A stretch of DNA of 64,000 nucleotides, taken from the NCBI GenBank assembly GCA_029959085.1, contig JARWIR010000042.1, forward strand, positions 4,124,544 through 4,188,543, in the 5' to 3' direction. Below, one piece after another: positions 21,729 to 33,179 of the stretch (positions within the stretch are counted from its first letter, which is position 1; every line of letters begins with the position of its first letter). The notes below the pieces were generated by a model. It did not search any database. It was not told the DNA's origin and worked only from the letters and a program-made list of their open reading frames with translations. Made by a program: the position numbers and the translations under genes. This stretch comes from Nemophila menziesii. Lineage: Eukaryota; Streptophyta; Magnoliopsida; Boraginales; Hydrophyllaceae.

Positions 21729-22168
21729 ATGGTATCAGCATGTGAAGTCCTTTGCGAAGTCATCCTCGCTATTTTGCTTCCTCCACTCGGAATTTGGCTC
21801 AAATCCGGGTGCTGCACGGTAAGGGTCGGATCTAGTTTTCTTTTTAAACATCTGATGTCCTTATACCATAGTCGATCTAGTTTTGTTCTCAGGAAAATCC
21901 TTTTAAGTGTTCATTTTAATTCATGTTTTAAAGGAAATTGTTAAAAATAAATAATTAAATTTATAGTTAATAATTAATCTTAGGTTTGGGAACAGTTAAA
22001 TGCATATGTTGTTCTGATGAATACAATTACTTTTTGCAGAATGAATTCTTGATATGCTTGCTGTTGACAATCCTAGGGTACATCCCAGGAATAATCTACG
22101 CTCTCTATATAATCTTCTTTACAGATCGCGAAGAATCTCGTGGCGATCACCACGCCCCTCTTGTCTAA
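21729..22168 (+). CDS. RCI2/LTI6/PMP3-type small hydrophobic membrane protein, gene 1
   Basis: Two exons, 21729-21818 (30 codons) and 22040-22168 (42 codons plus stop), are joined in phase 0 across a 221-bp intron with GT (ACG|GTAAGG) and AG (TTTTTGCAG) borders. The protein has 72 residues. Residues 11-21 (VILAILLPPLG) and 33-50 (LICLLLTILGYIPGIIYA) are the two membrane segments and signature of the UPF0057/PMP3 family, small plasma-membrane proteolipids linked in plants to cold and salt tolerance and ion homeostasis. The hydrophilic tail (FTDREESRGDHHAPLV) places it in the longer-tailed subgroup rather than the 54-residue type. Residue 31 is Asn where the paralogue at 38159 and most relatives have Val. 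The ATG at 21729 was chosen because the conserved protein starts there; the open frame upstream has no ATG. A SINE and a hAT MITE sit upstream and a hAT relic about 200 bp downstream. Confidence 0.92.
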
Positions 22169-22365
22169 TTGTTCGTTGTTGTTCGACGTGTGATATGATA
22201 TGATATGTTTGTTTTGGAATTGCAATGATTATCTTGTTCTTGCGAGTTGTGTTTTGTTCTAATTTCTGAATGTTACAAGATCTGACGAGTTGTTTTTTAT
22301 AATAATTTCTAAATGTTATAAATTCTGAAGTTGTGTGAATTTTCTTTGTTGGATATACAAATTGG

Positions 22366-22800
22366 CAGGGGTGGAGCCGGTAAATTTTGTTAGAAGAACC
22401 GAGGGGGTTCGGGAACAAAGTCCCGAAATATTATTTTTGCCGTATTTATACGATAAGTCTATATATTATATAAAAACTGCAAAATAAGTCCTTATATTAT
22501 GATGCGGAAATACACTATAGGTCCCTATATTATATAAAGATTGTCGACATTAATTTTTTAATTAATTATCTTATAAATTCTTTTTTTATACAAATTAATA
22601 TATAATTTGTTGTAAAAAAACATAAAATTTTAATATATAAAATAATTTATAGTCTAATAAAAAAATTAAAAGTTAAAGAAAGGCAAATAAATATATTTAA
22701 AAAGCTTAAGGGTGAATTGGTTATAATTATTTTTTAAGGTATTTATATTCTTTTGTTTTTGAAAAATAGGGGGGGCCATGGATTCCCCTATCTACAACGT
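22366..22800 (+). mobile_element. hAT-type MITE relic (GGGGCGGAGCC family)
   Basis: It begins CAGGGGTGGAGCCGG and shows the same order of blocks as the element at 20692: 'gagggggttcggg', 'ctatattata', 'gggggggccatgga'. The right terminus is diverged or lost after about 22790, and no target duplication is visible. It lies about 200 bp past the RCI2 stop codon, so it may fall in the 3' UTR or terminator region of that gene. Confidence 0.7.
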
Positions 22801-22899
22801 ACTTCTATCCGGTTGGCTCATATTTATAATTTACACTTTTGCAATTCAAATAGTTCGACTAACAAGTTGGCTGCAATTTTTAAGTTTTCATCCAATAAA

Positions 22900-23480
22900 C
22901 GATTAAAAAACTCCTATTAAATTTAGGATAAGGTGTTCGAAATTACTTTAGGTGGAGTTCATTTATTTCAGTCTCTAATGAAAGCACCATACTAACCATT
23001 TGGAGATCTTCATGTTGTACTTGTTCAGCAACTCATTTCACTCATTCCTTTGCTAGTAAATCTACAAAAGTGTTAAGTCTCCCAATGAATATGACATATC
23101 TCATCTCTTGCACCTTGTCTTAGAGTCTTTGTATATTCGTGTACCATACCACTGGACGTATTTCTAGAGTCTAACCGTCTTTCACTAGCGCATTCAATTT
23201 TAACAAATCAATCTTAATATACACTACCAGAATTCGATGCCCCTCCTTAATCCTAAACCAAAAATGTAAGGGTTAGTTCAGCTAAGAGAGTCGAGTCCAC
23301 ATTGGATGTCCCTTCAAAGCTAAATAAAAACGAACCTTGTAAATATCTAAGTCAACACGAGTGAGTTGTCTAGTCCACCAATTAGACATCGTATGCCGAA
23401 TTCTGCACAAACCAATTGCCTCTCACAAGATGTCTTTTTTGTGCGACATATGCATGGGTTGTCCCTCTTTGTCAAATAAT
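22900..23480 (-). pseudogene. LINE-type RNase H relic
   Basis: Minus-strand frames read 'FYLALKGTSNVDSTLLAELTLTFLV' near 23280-23330 and, across a frame change, 'MSYSLGDLTLL'/'ICHIHWET' with 'FTSKGMSE' near 23040-23100. This resembles the end of the RNase H domain of plant retroelements ('HI.RETN..ADLLAKEG'). It is short, broken and lacks a visible A-tail. Confidence 0.35.
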
Positions 23481-23565
23481 TCCCAACAGTAGCTGTCTTA
23501 TATCATGATTACCTGTTGTTGTTTCCTTGTCCCCACCTCATGCTGATTCAAAAACTGAAGATGTA

Positions 23566-23771
23566 GGAGCCAATTGGGTTAGCTCAACTAATCGAGTCTT
23601 TGATAGTTCTTAGTACTTTAAGGGTATGAATGAGAGGTACATGGTTTGATTACCTCCATGAACGCGGGAAATCTAGTTCTAGTTTAACTTATGGGTATGC
23701 AAGAGAGGCATGCATAGTTTCTGTGGGACTAGTTGAAGTGTGCGCAAGATGGCTTAGACCACCCACGTTAT
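23566..23771 (+). mobile_element. tRNA-derived SINE, longer copy, 16-bp TSD
   Basis: This 206-bp unit has box A (GGGTTAGCTCAACTAATCGAG near 23575) and box B (GGTTTGATTACC at 23643-23654) about 60 bp apart, as expected for a polymerase III promoter. The 3' region ends GACCACCCACGTTAT, shared with the short copy at 21431. It is flanked by AAAAACTGAAGATGTA (23550-23565) and AAAAACTAAAGGTGTA (23772-23787), 14 of 16 identical. Confidence 0.82.
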
Positions 23772-24069
23772 AAAAACTAAAGGTGTATGCCAATTTTTGC
23801 AACGTTCTTTTATATGATTATAGTCTTGAAAAGTGTTCAAAATATTTTTCGAAGCCACACCACATATACTACATATCAATGAGCCTATAACACATCTTTC
23901 CTATGGATTTACCAAAGGGGGAAGCAATAAGGACTATCAGCCAAATTGACAACCACTTTTTTCTGTGTATTTTAACTTCCAAATTAATTCCAACTAGTAT
24001 GACGATTCCCTCATTGACAAACACAAATTCTTAAATGCATAGTTCTTTTGAGATATGCAGATAGAGTGT

Positions 24070-25678
24070 TGTTGGCATATAGCCTCCCTTAATAGGTTGT
24101 TTTAATGTGACAAATCCTCTTGTGTTTAGTGTGCTAATTACTATTGTTATATACATTCTATCTTGCACTCTAATTCATCAAAAAGCTCATTCTTTATCAT
24201 TTAGATCAAAGCTTTATTGTTTTATCTTAAGAAACTAATTCTCATACAAATGCTATTAACCTTATCTTTGTGTACATTGAGAATTAGCTTTAGTGATCAA
24301 CTACAAAGTTTCTGAGAATGATGTTTCCAACAATTCTCGTGAAGAAGGTTTTCTGATCCGAGCATCATAGTGAAAGATATACTCATTAAAAGGTGTTTTA
24401 GACCTTTGGTGCGGTGTATGGCACGGTACACCGCAGATGTGCGGACCAGGGCACGGACCAGGGGGCTAGCCCGTCAGAGAGCAAGTGAATTTAGCAAGCT
24501 TGGCGCGGTGCACCTCACCAATCCCGCGGTGCACCTCACCAACCTCGCGGTGCACCTCACCAACCCCGCGGTGCACCGCAGATTAGGGTTTCCTGCAGCA
24601 AAATGAAGACAAAAGGAATAGATCCGTTGGGGATATTAATATATCCGTTGGAGACAAATCATATGACCGTTGGGAGCATTTTGCAGCTATAAATTGAAGG
24701 TCTTTCAAGGCTACAATCACACCTTCAACCCATATACACTTAGGGGCTTAATTGTTATCATCCAAGAAGGTGTCAAGAGCTATAATTGTCATATCTACTC
24801 ATTCAAGGAGTAAATCAAAGGAGCTTCAAAGTTATTATCAACTCAAGAGAAGTATTAAGCTTATAGTTATATCATCTCTTTAGGAGTTCATTAGCAAAGT
24901 AGTTTCACCCCTTAAACACTTTGTATTTATCCTCTTAAGTCTAGTTCTTGTAATAGATAGATTAAGAGAGAATTAGAGTATCGGGAGTATACTCGGTGTC
25001 CTTGTGTTGTGATTACACAAGAGTTTCCTTCGTGGTTTCGAAGAGGTTGTCCTTCGTGTTATCGAAGAGGTTGTAAGGGTTATTGTGTTCTCGACCCGGT
25101 TAAGAGAGACACGGGAGCTTAGTGAAAAGCTTGAAATCCTAAGGAGGCTTCCTTAGGTAGTGGATGTAGGGAAACCGAACCACTATAAATCGTGTGTATC
25201 TTTCTATCCCTACTCTATTTACTTTCCGCACTTTATATGTTTGATAATATGCTAGTATGAATATTGTGATATTGATTATCTAGTTTATCTAACATATTGT
25301 CATCTAGAGTAGTAAGAGATTAGAAACTTGTTTTACTTGATAAAATGCTTATATGAATAGTTTGATAATATTGTCTTTTAGGATTATCTAATTCATGACT
25401 ATTTAGTTTTGATTATATGCTTACTAGTATGAATATCGTGATTATGTTTTTCTAGCTAATCAAACTTTGGTCTTCTTAATTAGTAAGAGAATAGATAATC
25501 GATTTACTTGTTTAACTTATATTTCGAACCTCTAACTTATCCTTTGCATGATCCCATGAGTGTTTGATATATTAGTTGACTTAGAAGTTTTTCTCTTAAA
25601 CTTATTATTGTCCAAAAGATTTTTAATTAGGCATTAATCTTATTAGTAATCCTATTCACCCCCCCTCTAGGACTTTCA
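24070..25678 (+). repeat. 5' LTR of the copia-type element
   Basis: It starts TGTTGGCATATAG and ends CTAGGACTTTCA. A TATA-like motif (CTATAAATTG, about 24689) precedes the probable RNA start. At 24505-24581 it has a 21-bp minisatellite with three full units GCGGTGCACCTCACCAA plus a final palindromic GCGGTGCACCGC. An intra-LTR open stretch (24370-24606) is this minisatellite and is not a gene. Confidence 0.93.
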
Positions 25679-28207
25679 ATTGGTATCAGAGCCTAACTCT
25701 ACGTGAATAGCTTAACCGTTAGTAGAGTAAACGATTTGGAATCTAATCTTTTGGAAGAGTTGTTTTCTACACAACCTCCATTTTCTTGTAGGTAATCGTT
25801 ACTTTGCTTGGAGGAAACAAATGGAAGAATTAATATACGAAAGAACGCTCAAATCTCGAAAAAGGAAAATCCGGTGATTTCTTTTCTTTATCTCGTATAT
25901 TATATTGCGTTTCCTCCTTATGGCTTGCGTTTTTAATTATGTTTTGGGTTGTGATTTGATTAGTTGTGTTTGTTGTTATCATGTTTTATCTTTGGATATT
26001 ATCTTGTGATTCTTATCATTGTTTTAATGTTATTAGTGTTATTGCATCTAATTCTCATGAATGATGTTTTTGCACTTTAGCTCTTAGAATTTTGGTAATT
26101 GCATCTTAGTCCCCAAAATTTTCAAAATTGCACTTTGACCCCTCATAGTTTTAAATTCTCCAAAGTGTCATAGTTTGGACTTCATATTCTTTCACATGTA
26201 ATATTTGCCATCTTAGTTCATATTTCTAAAAAATTGCATTTTTAGTCCTTACGATGTGAAATTGCTTTTTAGTCCCTCAACGATTATAAATTGCACTTTT
26301 TATTCTTACAAGTTTTTATATCCTTTTTAAAAGTGCCTATTGATTGATAAAAGGGAAAAAGATCAAAGATATTAGTTTACTCTTTCAAATCTTAATTTAT
26401 CTTTGATCACAAATTTGCTTTTTCATATAGGTGAGTTTTTAACGAAATTGCTTTTCAAAATATTTTTCCGATAATCTTTTGCATTTTCCATAGCATTTCA
26501 AAAATGTTTTTATGCATTGAATTATGCGAATTTTATCCATTATTGGTCATTAACTCATTTGCATGAATTTGCTTAGTCTTATTATCTATATGTTGTGCTT
26601 CATTATGTGCTTATATGGTTTATTCCCTATTGTGCAAATATCTTGTATAACTTGACCTTTTCATGCTTAATATTGCTTTGTTTTTACATTAGGTCTTTTT
26701 GTACTTTTTGAAAACATAGGGGTATTTGTGAAATAAACTGTTTTATGTGTTTTCGGGTTTTCCTTGGTGTTTCTTTTCAAAACAAAGATGTTCTTATAAG
26801 TTTTATACCATTCCGAATCTTTTGGGGAAGTTTCGAATGTGTTTCGGGTGTTTTTAAAAGAACCAAAAAATTCCTTCTTAGTGTCTAAGCCGAACACTTT
26901 TGCGGTGCACCGGACCATTCCGCGGTACACCGCAATCCAGGTTTTCAATCCTTTTATTTTTCTTTATTTTTTCGCCCAGTTTATTTTTGCAGTGCGGTAC
27001 ACCGCACGACTGCCGCGGTACACCGCAGAATAGGTTTTGTCAGCGTTTTAAACCCGTTTTATCTTCTTTTCTTCTTCACAAAAGCGTTTTTAGTAGTTTT
27101 AAAATATTTCTAAACTATTGGGGAGTTTTCGTATTAGTTTCGGGTGTTTATGCAAATTGCCTATTTTCTATATCTTGTGATTGCTCTATTTCGTTTGCTA
27201 AATTCTATATTTGGATTTTTGGTTTTTGAGTTGCTTAAATTATATGTTTCGGATTTTATATTGTTGTGTTAATGTTGCTAACAATATTCTTGATGATATA
27301 GGTGTTATTGCACTCTTAGTCCTTGATCTTATTCAAATTGCATTATGTTTCCTATAGGTTGAAAAATATTGATTTGAGGTCCCTATAGTTTGAACAAGTT
27401 GCATTTAGCTTTCTTATGCTTGAAAATTAGACCTAGGTCCCTATTGTCTTGAGAAAGTTATACTTAGGTCCTTGAAGTTTTTCAAAATTTCATTTAGTCC
27501 CTAAACTTTTGAAAAATGCATATTGACCCCTATACTTTTCAAAGATGAAAATTTACCCCTTGATTTCTTAAAATCGGTTTAAATATTCTTTTTGGTAAAA
27601 AGGGGAGAAATTATTGGTCAAACTTTTTCAAAATTGAAACAAACACTCTATGCATTTTGTGAGGGGGAGTTTTTCTTAAATTATCTTTAAAAACTCAAAT
27701 GCTTGGTTAATCGTTTGCACTAATCGTTTATCTCATAATTGCACTAATCGTTTGCATTTATAGAAAGCTTATAAGATGATAATCTTCCGATCTAGAAGTT
27801 GGTAAAACGTTCTTATCCCTTATATCTTTCCTTCATCTTGTTTCATGCTTTACATTGTTAATCTTTATGCATTTCAAAATTAAAATGTTTTAAATGCTCT
27901 TTACCCTTGATCTCTCTATGTTGTTTTTCAAAATCTATTCACTTGAGTTTTAGCTCTTCTATGTTTAGTTGTTTTGGTTTTATTTTATTATCCCGTCTTT
28001 TTGATGAAGACAAAGGGGGAGAAATATGTGCACTAAAACTTTCAAAATTGCACTTTTTAATACTCACAAATGCATTTCATATCTTATATTCATTTTTTAC
28101 TTAAATGCTTATTGTGAGGGGGAGCTAAATTTGATAAGAGCTTATACTTTCATATCATTCCTAGGGTGTTTTAGTGAAGGATTTGTCATCATCAAAAAGG
28201 GGGAGAT
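25679..28207 (+). other. Non-coding interior of the copia-type element
   Basis: A possible remnant gag start (ATGGAAGAATTAATATACG, 25821) stops within about 20 codons. The rest consists of degenerate short tandem phrases of the type 'ttgcactttagtcccc' (26080-26300 and 27300-27560), two further GCGGTNCACCGC palindromes (26900-26935 and 26994-27027), and repeated purine tracts containing GGGGGAG or GGGGAGA (about 27600, 27661, 28012, 28115, 28198). No domain of a polyprotein is visible on either strand. Confidence 0.8.
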
Positions 28208-29816
28208 TGTTGGCATATAGCCTCCCTTAATAGGTTGTTTTAATGTGACAAATCCTCTTGTGTTTAGTGTGCTAATTACTATTGTTATATACATTCTATC
28301 TTGCACTCTAATTCATCAAAAAGCTCATTCTTTATCATTTAGATCAAAGCTTTATTGTTTTATCTTAAGAAACTAATTCTCATACAAATGCTATTAACCT
28401 TATCTTTGTGTACATTGAGAATTAGCTTTAGTGATCAACTACAAAGTTTCTGAGAATGATGTTTCCAACAATTCTCGTGAAGAAGGTTTTCTGATCCGAG
28501 CATCATAGTGAAAGATATACTCATTAAAAGGTGTTTTAGACCTTTGGTGCGGTGTATGGCACGGTACACCGCAGATGTGCGGACCAGGGCACGGACCAGG
28601 GGGCTAGCCCGTCAGAGAGCAAGTGAATTTAGCAAGCTTGGCGCGGTGCACCTCACCAATCCCGCGGTGCACCTCACCAACCTCGCGGTGCACCTCACCA
28701 ACCCCGCGGTGCACCGCAGATTAGGGTTTCCTGCAGCAAAATGAAGACAAAAGGAATAGATCCGTTGGGGATATTAATATATCCGTTGGAGACAAATCAT
28801 ATGACCGTTGGGAGCATTTTGCAGCTATAAATTGAAGGTCTTTCAAGGCTACAATCACACCTTCAACCCATATACACTTAGGGGCTTAATTGTTATCATC
28901 CAAGAAGGTGTCAAGAGCTATAATTGTCATATCTACTCATTCAAGGAGTAAATCAAAGGAGCTTCAAAGTTATTATCAACTCAAGAGAAGTATTAAGCTT
29001 ATAGTTATATCATCTCTTTAGGAGTTCATTAGCAAAGTAGTTTCACCCCTTAAACACTTTGTATTTATCCTCTTAAGTCTAGTTCTTGTAATAGATAGAT
29101 TAAGAGAGAATTAGAGTATCGGGAGTATACTCGGTGTCCTTGTGTTGTGATTACACAAGAGTTTCCTTCGTGGTTTCGAAGAGGTTGTCCTTCGTGTTAT
29201 CGAAGAGGTTGTAAGGGTTATTGTGTTCTCGACCCGGTTAAGAGAGACACGGGAGCTTAGTGAAAAGCTTGAAATCCTAAGGAGGCTTCCTTAGGTAGTG
29301 GATGTAGGGAAACCGAACCACTATAAATCGTGTGTATCTTTCTATCCCTACTCTATTTACTTTCCGCACTTTATATGTTTGATAATATGCTAGTATGAAT
29401 ATTGTGATATTGATTATCTAGTTTATCTAACATATTGTCATCTAGAGTAGTAAGAGATTAGAAACTTGTTTTACTTGATAAAATGCTTATATGAATAGTT
29501 TGATAATATTGTCTTTTAGGATTATCTAATTCATGACTATTTAGTTTTGATTATATGCTTACTAGTATGAATATCGTGATTATGTTTTTCTAGCTAATCA
29601 AACTTTGGTCTTCTTAATTAGTAAGCGAATAGATAATCGATTTACTTGTTTAACTTATATTTCGAACCTCTAACTTATCCTTTGCATGATCCCATGAGTG
29701 TTTGATATATTAGTTGACTTAGAAGTTTTTCTCTTAAACTTATTATTGTCCAAAAGATTTTTAATTAGGCATTAATCTTATTAGTAATCCTATTCACCCC
29801 CCCTCTAGGACTTTCA
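28208..29816 (+). repeat. 3' LTR of the copia-type element
   Basis: Same length and essentially the same sequence as 24070-25678, preceded directly by the purine tract and followed by the AGTGT target duplication. Confidence 0.93.
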
Positions 29817-29821
29817 AGTGT

Positions 29822-30435
29822 GAAACGCCCTAACAACAAGAATATACTAAATTTTAAACCTTGGTGTTGGTGTACTAATGACAACTGAGCTAAACATCTA
29901 TCCTTGAATGAATATAGTAACCCTAAAAAAGAAAAAGGCCAAGGATCACGGAAAAGGGTACCTCTTGATGTTACTCCAAAAGTCACGCTAGTATTGGACC
30001 GAAGACCAAAGGAAATATATAGACCGATGGAATCAGATGACCCATAATAATGAACAGTAAAGTTACCTCTTTTAGGCATATATCATGGGTATTTATAGGT
30101 AGCAGAAGTCCAATATACCCGTTTGCAATTTTGTTGTATATTTATTACAAGATGCTACATTATACTCAGATGGATATCACGATAGTTTAGTGCATCTAAT
30201 GGGTTGTCAGTAGCTTTCCTTAAATAGGTGAAAACTGAGATTGTTCCACATGATCAGTTGTGGGTTGGGTTTACTCGACATTTATGGCATAGCATGGCTT
30301 AACCTATCATTACCCCCTTGAATTAGAGGGATTGGTACCAACTATCTTTGGAGGATTGATAAAAAAATTATCTAATTCTTGTGATGCATTGATGTGCATG
30401 TCGGTTTTGGCCAGTTACTGATGCATTCACATATG
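29822..30435. other. Gene-free spacer with one unrecognised minus-strand open frame
   Basis: A minus-strand frame with ATG at 30079 runs 104 codons to 29765, crossing the end of the 3' LTR at 29816. Its last third is therefore LTR sequence and cannot be ancestral protein. The first 80 codons resemble nothing I can name. Confidence 0.4.
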
Positions 30436-30897
30436 CTATGCTGTAGAAAATGCTGCCTAGGCGCACCTCCTAGGCGTCAACTCCCCTCTCAGCCGCTTAC
30501 GCATAGTAAAAGTTCTAGGCATCTTGGCCTAGCGTCTTTGTCATAGTGGAAGAAGTGCCTAGCCACCTAGACACCAATTAATGGACAAAATGGTCTCCTA
30601 GGCGTCGATTAATGGCAAAAAATGGTCGGATAAGCTTTTTTTTCTTATTCTTGAGAATTCTTGAATTGATATTATAGCTCAATTTTTTGTATTTTTATAT
30701 TTACTATAGTGTTGTAAGATGAATTTTATGACTTAAACGTTTAAAATTGCTATAATGAATGTGTATATATTACTAAATATATACAATTACATAGCAGGAA
30801 TCAAACCGTGTAATCTTGACTAGGCCATGTGTAGTCCTTCCTAAGAGTTAGACCCCACTCATCCACCTAGGCAGCGAAGTAGAGATCTACAACATAG
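30436..30897. mobile_element. CCTAGGCG-rich MITE, copy 2 (inverted relative to copy 1)
   Basis: The 462-bp element has ends CTATGCTGTAGA and CTATGTTGTAGATCT (as reverse complement), CCTAGGCG-type palindromes at both subterminal regions, and the same AT-rich middle as 11611-12079 read from the opposite strand. Flanks CACATATG and CATGTACG agree at only five of eight positions, so the target duplication is doubtful. Confidence 0.72.
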
Positions 30898-31265
30898 CAT
30901 GTACGTCAGTCCCGATCAGTTATTTTTATTCTACGTGGGACACGTGGCCGTCATGATTGGCCAATCTTATGATTACATCGATGTTGTCGAGAGAAAGCAT
31001 GCACCACCATGTAGGATGTTAGGCATCAAGTCATTATTCCCCCGGGGAGATGAACTGTTACTATATCCCTATGTATATGTGATATCTTTGTCATTCACAA
31101 TCATTCACTACTACGGATATTCTTCGGACCTCTAATAAATTACGTATTTGGTCGTTCTATAAACCTTAAGGAATCTAGCATTTTATCTAAGATCCTCGAC
31201 TCATCAATTTTGAGGTACTTTTATCCAGCGCCTAGTCTTTCTTACTTGATATGACTTATACTAGC

Positions 31266-32839
31266 TGGTGTCGACTAGGGTGTGATAAAAATATGGTATA
31301 AATAAGTGCAAAAATAGACACCTTAGCCTAGCACGGTTCTGCAAGTATACATGACGTATGCAAGTTTTAATGATAAATAAGATTCGTTACTCAGAGACTA
31401 CGAAAGTTAGAGAGAACTTATGCAAATTATCAAGTGCATATATAAAAGCTAGATTAAATAATACGCAAGAAAATAAAAGACTAAAGAGATTTTTGTTTGG
31501 TTTTGTAAATAGAAAATTAAACTAATAAAGTAAAGACAGAAAAGTAAATACGGAGAGAAGATAGTATGAGAGTTTAGCTCGAGAAACTAGCAAGTAATCC
31601 CCACTAGCCTTGTTTATTCTAAACATGTAAGGGTGAATTATGTAGAATTGCAATAACCAGGATTCTAAATTCCTCCCTATCCCCGGAGAGAGAACTAGGG
31701 CGGCGACCTCACAATCACGAGGAGACTCGAAATAGGGTTATCCTGTACTACTAGGGTCCTAAGTAAGTATGGCCTACTAATGATGATTGGTGATTAAATT
31801 AAACCTTAATGATTATCTAGTTATGTAAATCTTGTTAGGATTAATTATGTACACTAGACGTTTATGTGGTGTTTCAATAATTAAACACCCATTCCTGGTG
31901 ACCATCTAACTACTATTAAGGTAATCCTATACGTTTGCAACCGCAAGGAAAACAGACAATAAATATAAGCACGTAAAACAGAGAATAAAACATGAATTCA
32001 ATTAAAATACGATGGTATCCCAAATCAGATAGACGTTTAAACAAGTCTAGGGTTCATACATATATGCTAAATCTCAAGCTAAAAGTAAATTAGTTCATAC
32101 TAAAGAGAGAAAAGAAAACAATTACAAATTCGAAGGCTTGTGAAGACATGATATGGTGTTCAGTTTCTTCCATACTTCTCTTCTCTTGATGTAAGCTTCC
32201 TCTTGGCTTAACGATTCGCCAATGATGTGTTTCTACTGATTAGAGGGTGTATTTATAGAGTATAGGGAACCCTAAAACGTTTTATTGGAGTGGAAGAAAA
32301 GTATTGGACTTCTAACCCAACTCAAATTCGTAACCCTAAAATATAGGAAAAGTAATAAAATGTTGCTTTTTTTGTTTTGGCCGGAACTTATTCGTTTCAA
32401 CTCCGATTGACGCGTTCCTTATATCGAAACTGATCGTCTCGGAAAGCTCTATCACTTTGCTTTAGACCATTCTTCCAAATTCCTATCCGTTTTTTATTTA
32501 TGATCACTTTTATGGACGTGACTGGTGAAATTCAGATTTATTTGGCAACTTTATCTTTCCATATTTATCCTTTCTTTCATTATCTCTAATTCTGATCATT
32601 ATCTTCTTTCCTTTATCTCTTAGAATTGATTTGGCATCTAATTAATTTCCATATATCTTTAAAGCTTCACACTAAATAAACATATTAAACCCAATATGCT
32701 CTAAAAATAATAAATAATCAAATCAAGACAAGAAATAGGAAAGTGTAATAAATCATGTAAAAATCGACATATACCTAATAAATACACCTAAAATGATGTC
32801 TCCAAGCTAGATTAATTTATCACAAATAGGGAGAGATCA
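31266..32839 (-). mobile_element. Solo LTR (1.5-kb LTR family, copy E)
   Basis: The 1574-bp unit reads on the minus strand from TGATCTCTCCC to GTCGACACCA. Its 3' terminus differs only slightly from that of copy B (TGTGGCC in place of TGTCGAC). Flanks CTAGC (31261-31265) and CTATC (32840-32844) match at four of five bases, a mutated target duplication. It has no coding content. Confidence 0.8.
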
Positions 32840-33179
32840 CTATCTCAAGTAAGAGTTGTTAGAAATGTCAATTGGGGAGGATCTTCAAGCCTTCATCTTT
32901 AATCATCTTTTTTGGGTTAATTCTCAAGGCGAGTGGCTCCTATTGTGGTTTTGATCATGACACAATATTTTCTAATTAATTGCTTCTTTTACCCCATCTT
33001 GCTGATATGGAGATGCATAAGCTTGACATAGACGTGTCGGACAACAATGGACCGGCTGTACTCTTTTCGCTACTCGCCCAACTCCAGCAAACTTAAAATA
33101 GGCCCGATATGATATTTCCCCAAACCCTGGTCAAGACAAACCTTTGTGGGATAGACGATGGACTGATGGTTGAAATGAC

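Larger units (their letters stand above)
24070..29816 (+). mobile_element. Complete non-autonomous Ty1/copia-type LTR retrotransposon, TSD AGTGT
   Basis: The element spans 5747 bp: 5' LTR 24070-25678, PBS 25681-25693 (TGGTATCAGAGCC, complementary to initiator tRNA-Met), internal region to 28207, PPT CAAAAAGGGGGAGAT just before the 3' LTR, and 3' LTR 28208-29816. The 5-bp target duplication AGTGT lies at 24065-24069 and 29817-29821. The two 1609-bp LTRs have equal length, and I found one substitution by eye (25485 area versus 29623 area), so insertion was recent. The 2.5-kb interior has no gag, protease, integrase, RT or RNase H, so it must have moved with enzymes supplied in trans. The PBS type and repeated GGGGGAGA tracts near the 3' end suggest a deletion derivative of a SIRE/Maximus-like copia parent (inference). 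Confidence 0.93.

Noticed and set aside
24505..24590. CRISPR-like array
   Set aside because: Tandem 21-bp units have no unique spacers and lie inside a plant LTR; this is a minisatellite.
24370..24606. Identical 78-codon open frames at 24370-24606 and 28508-28744 as a duplicated gene
   Set aside because: They lie at the same position in the two LTRs and are mostly the 21-bp minisatellite; the 24370 frame is LTR sequence and not a gene.
29765..30079. 104-codon minus-strand gene
   Set aside because: Its last third is the end of the copia 3' LTR and the rest has no recognisable homology; a protein spanning a recent insertion border is not plausible.
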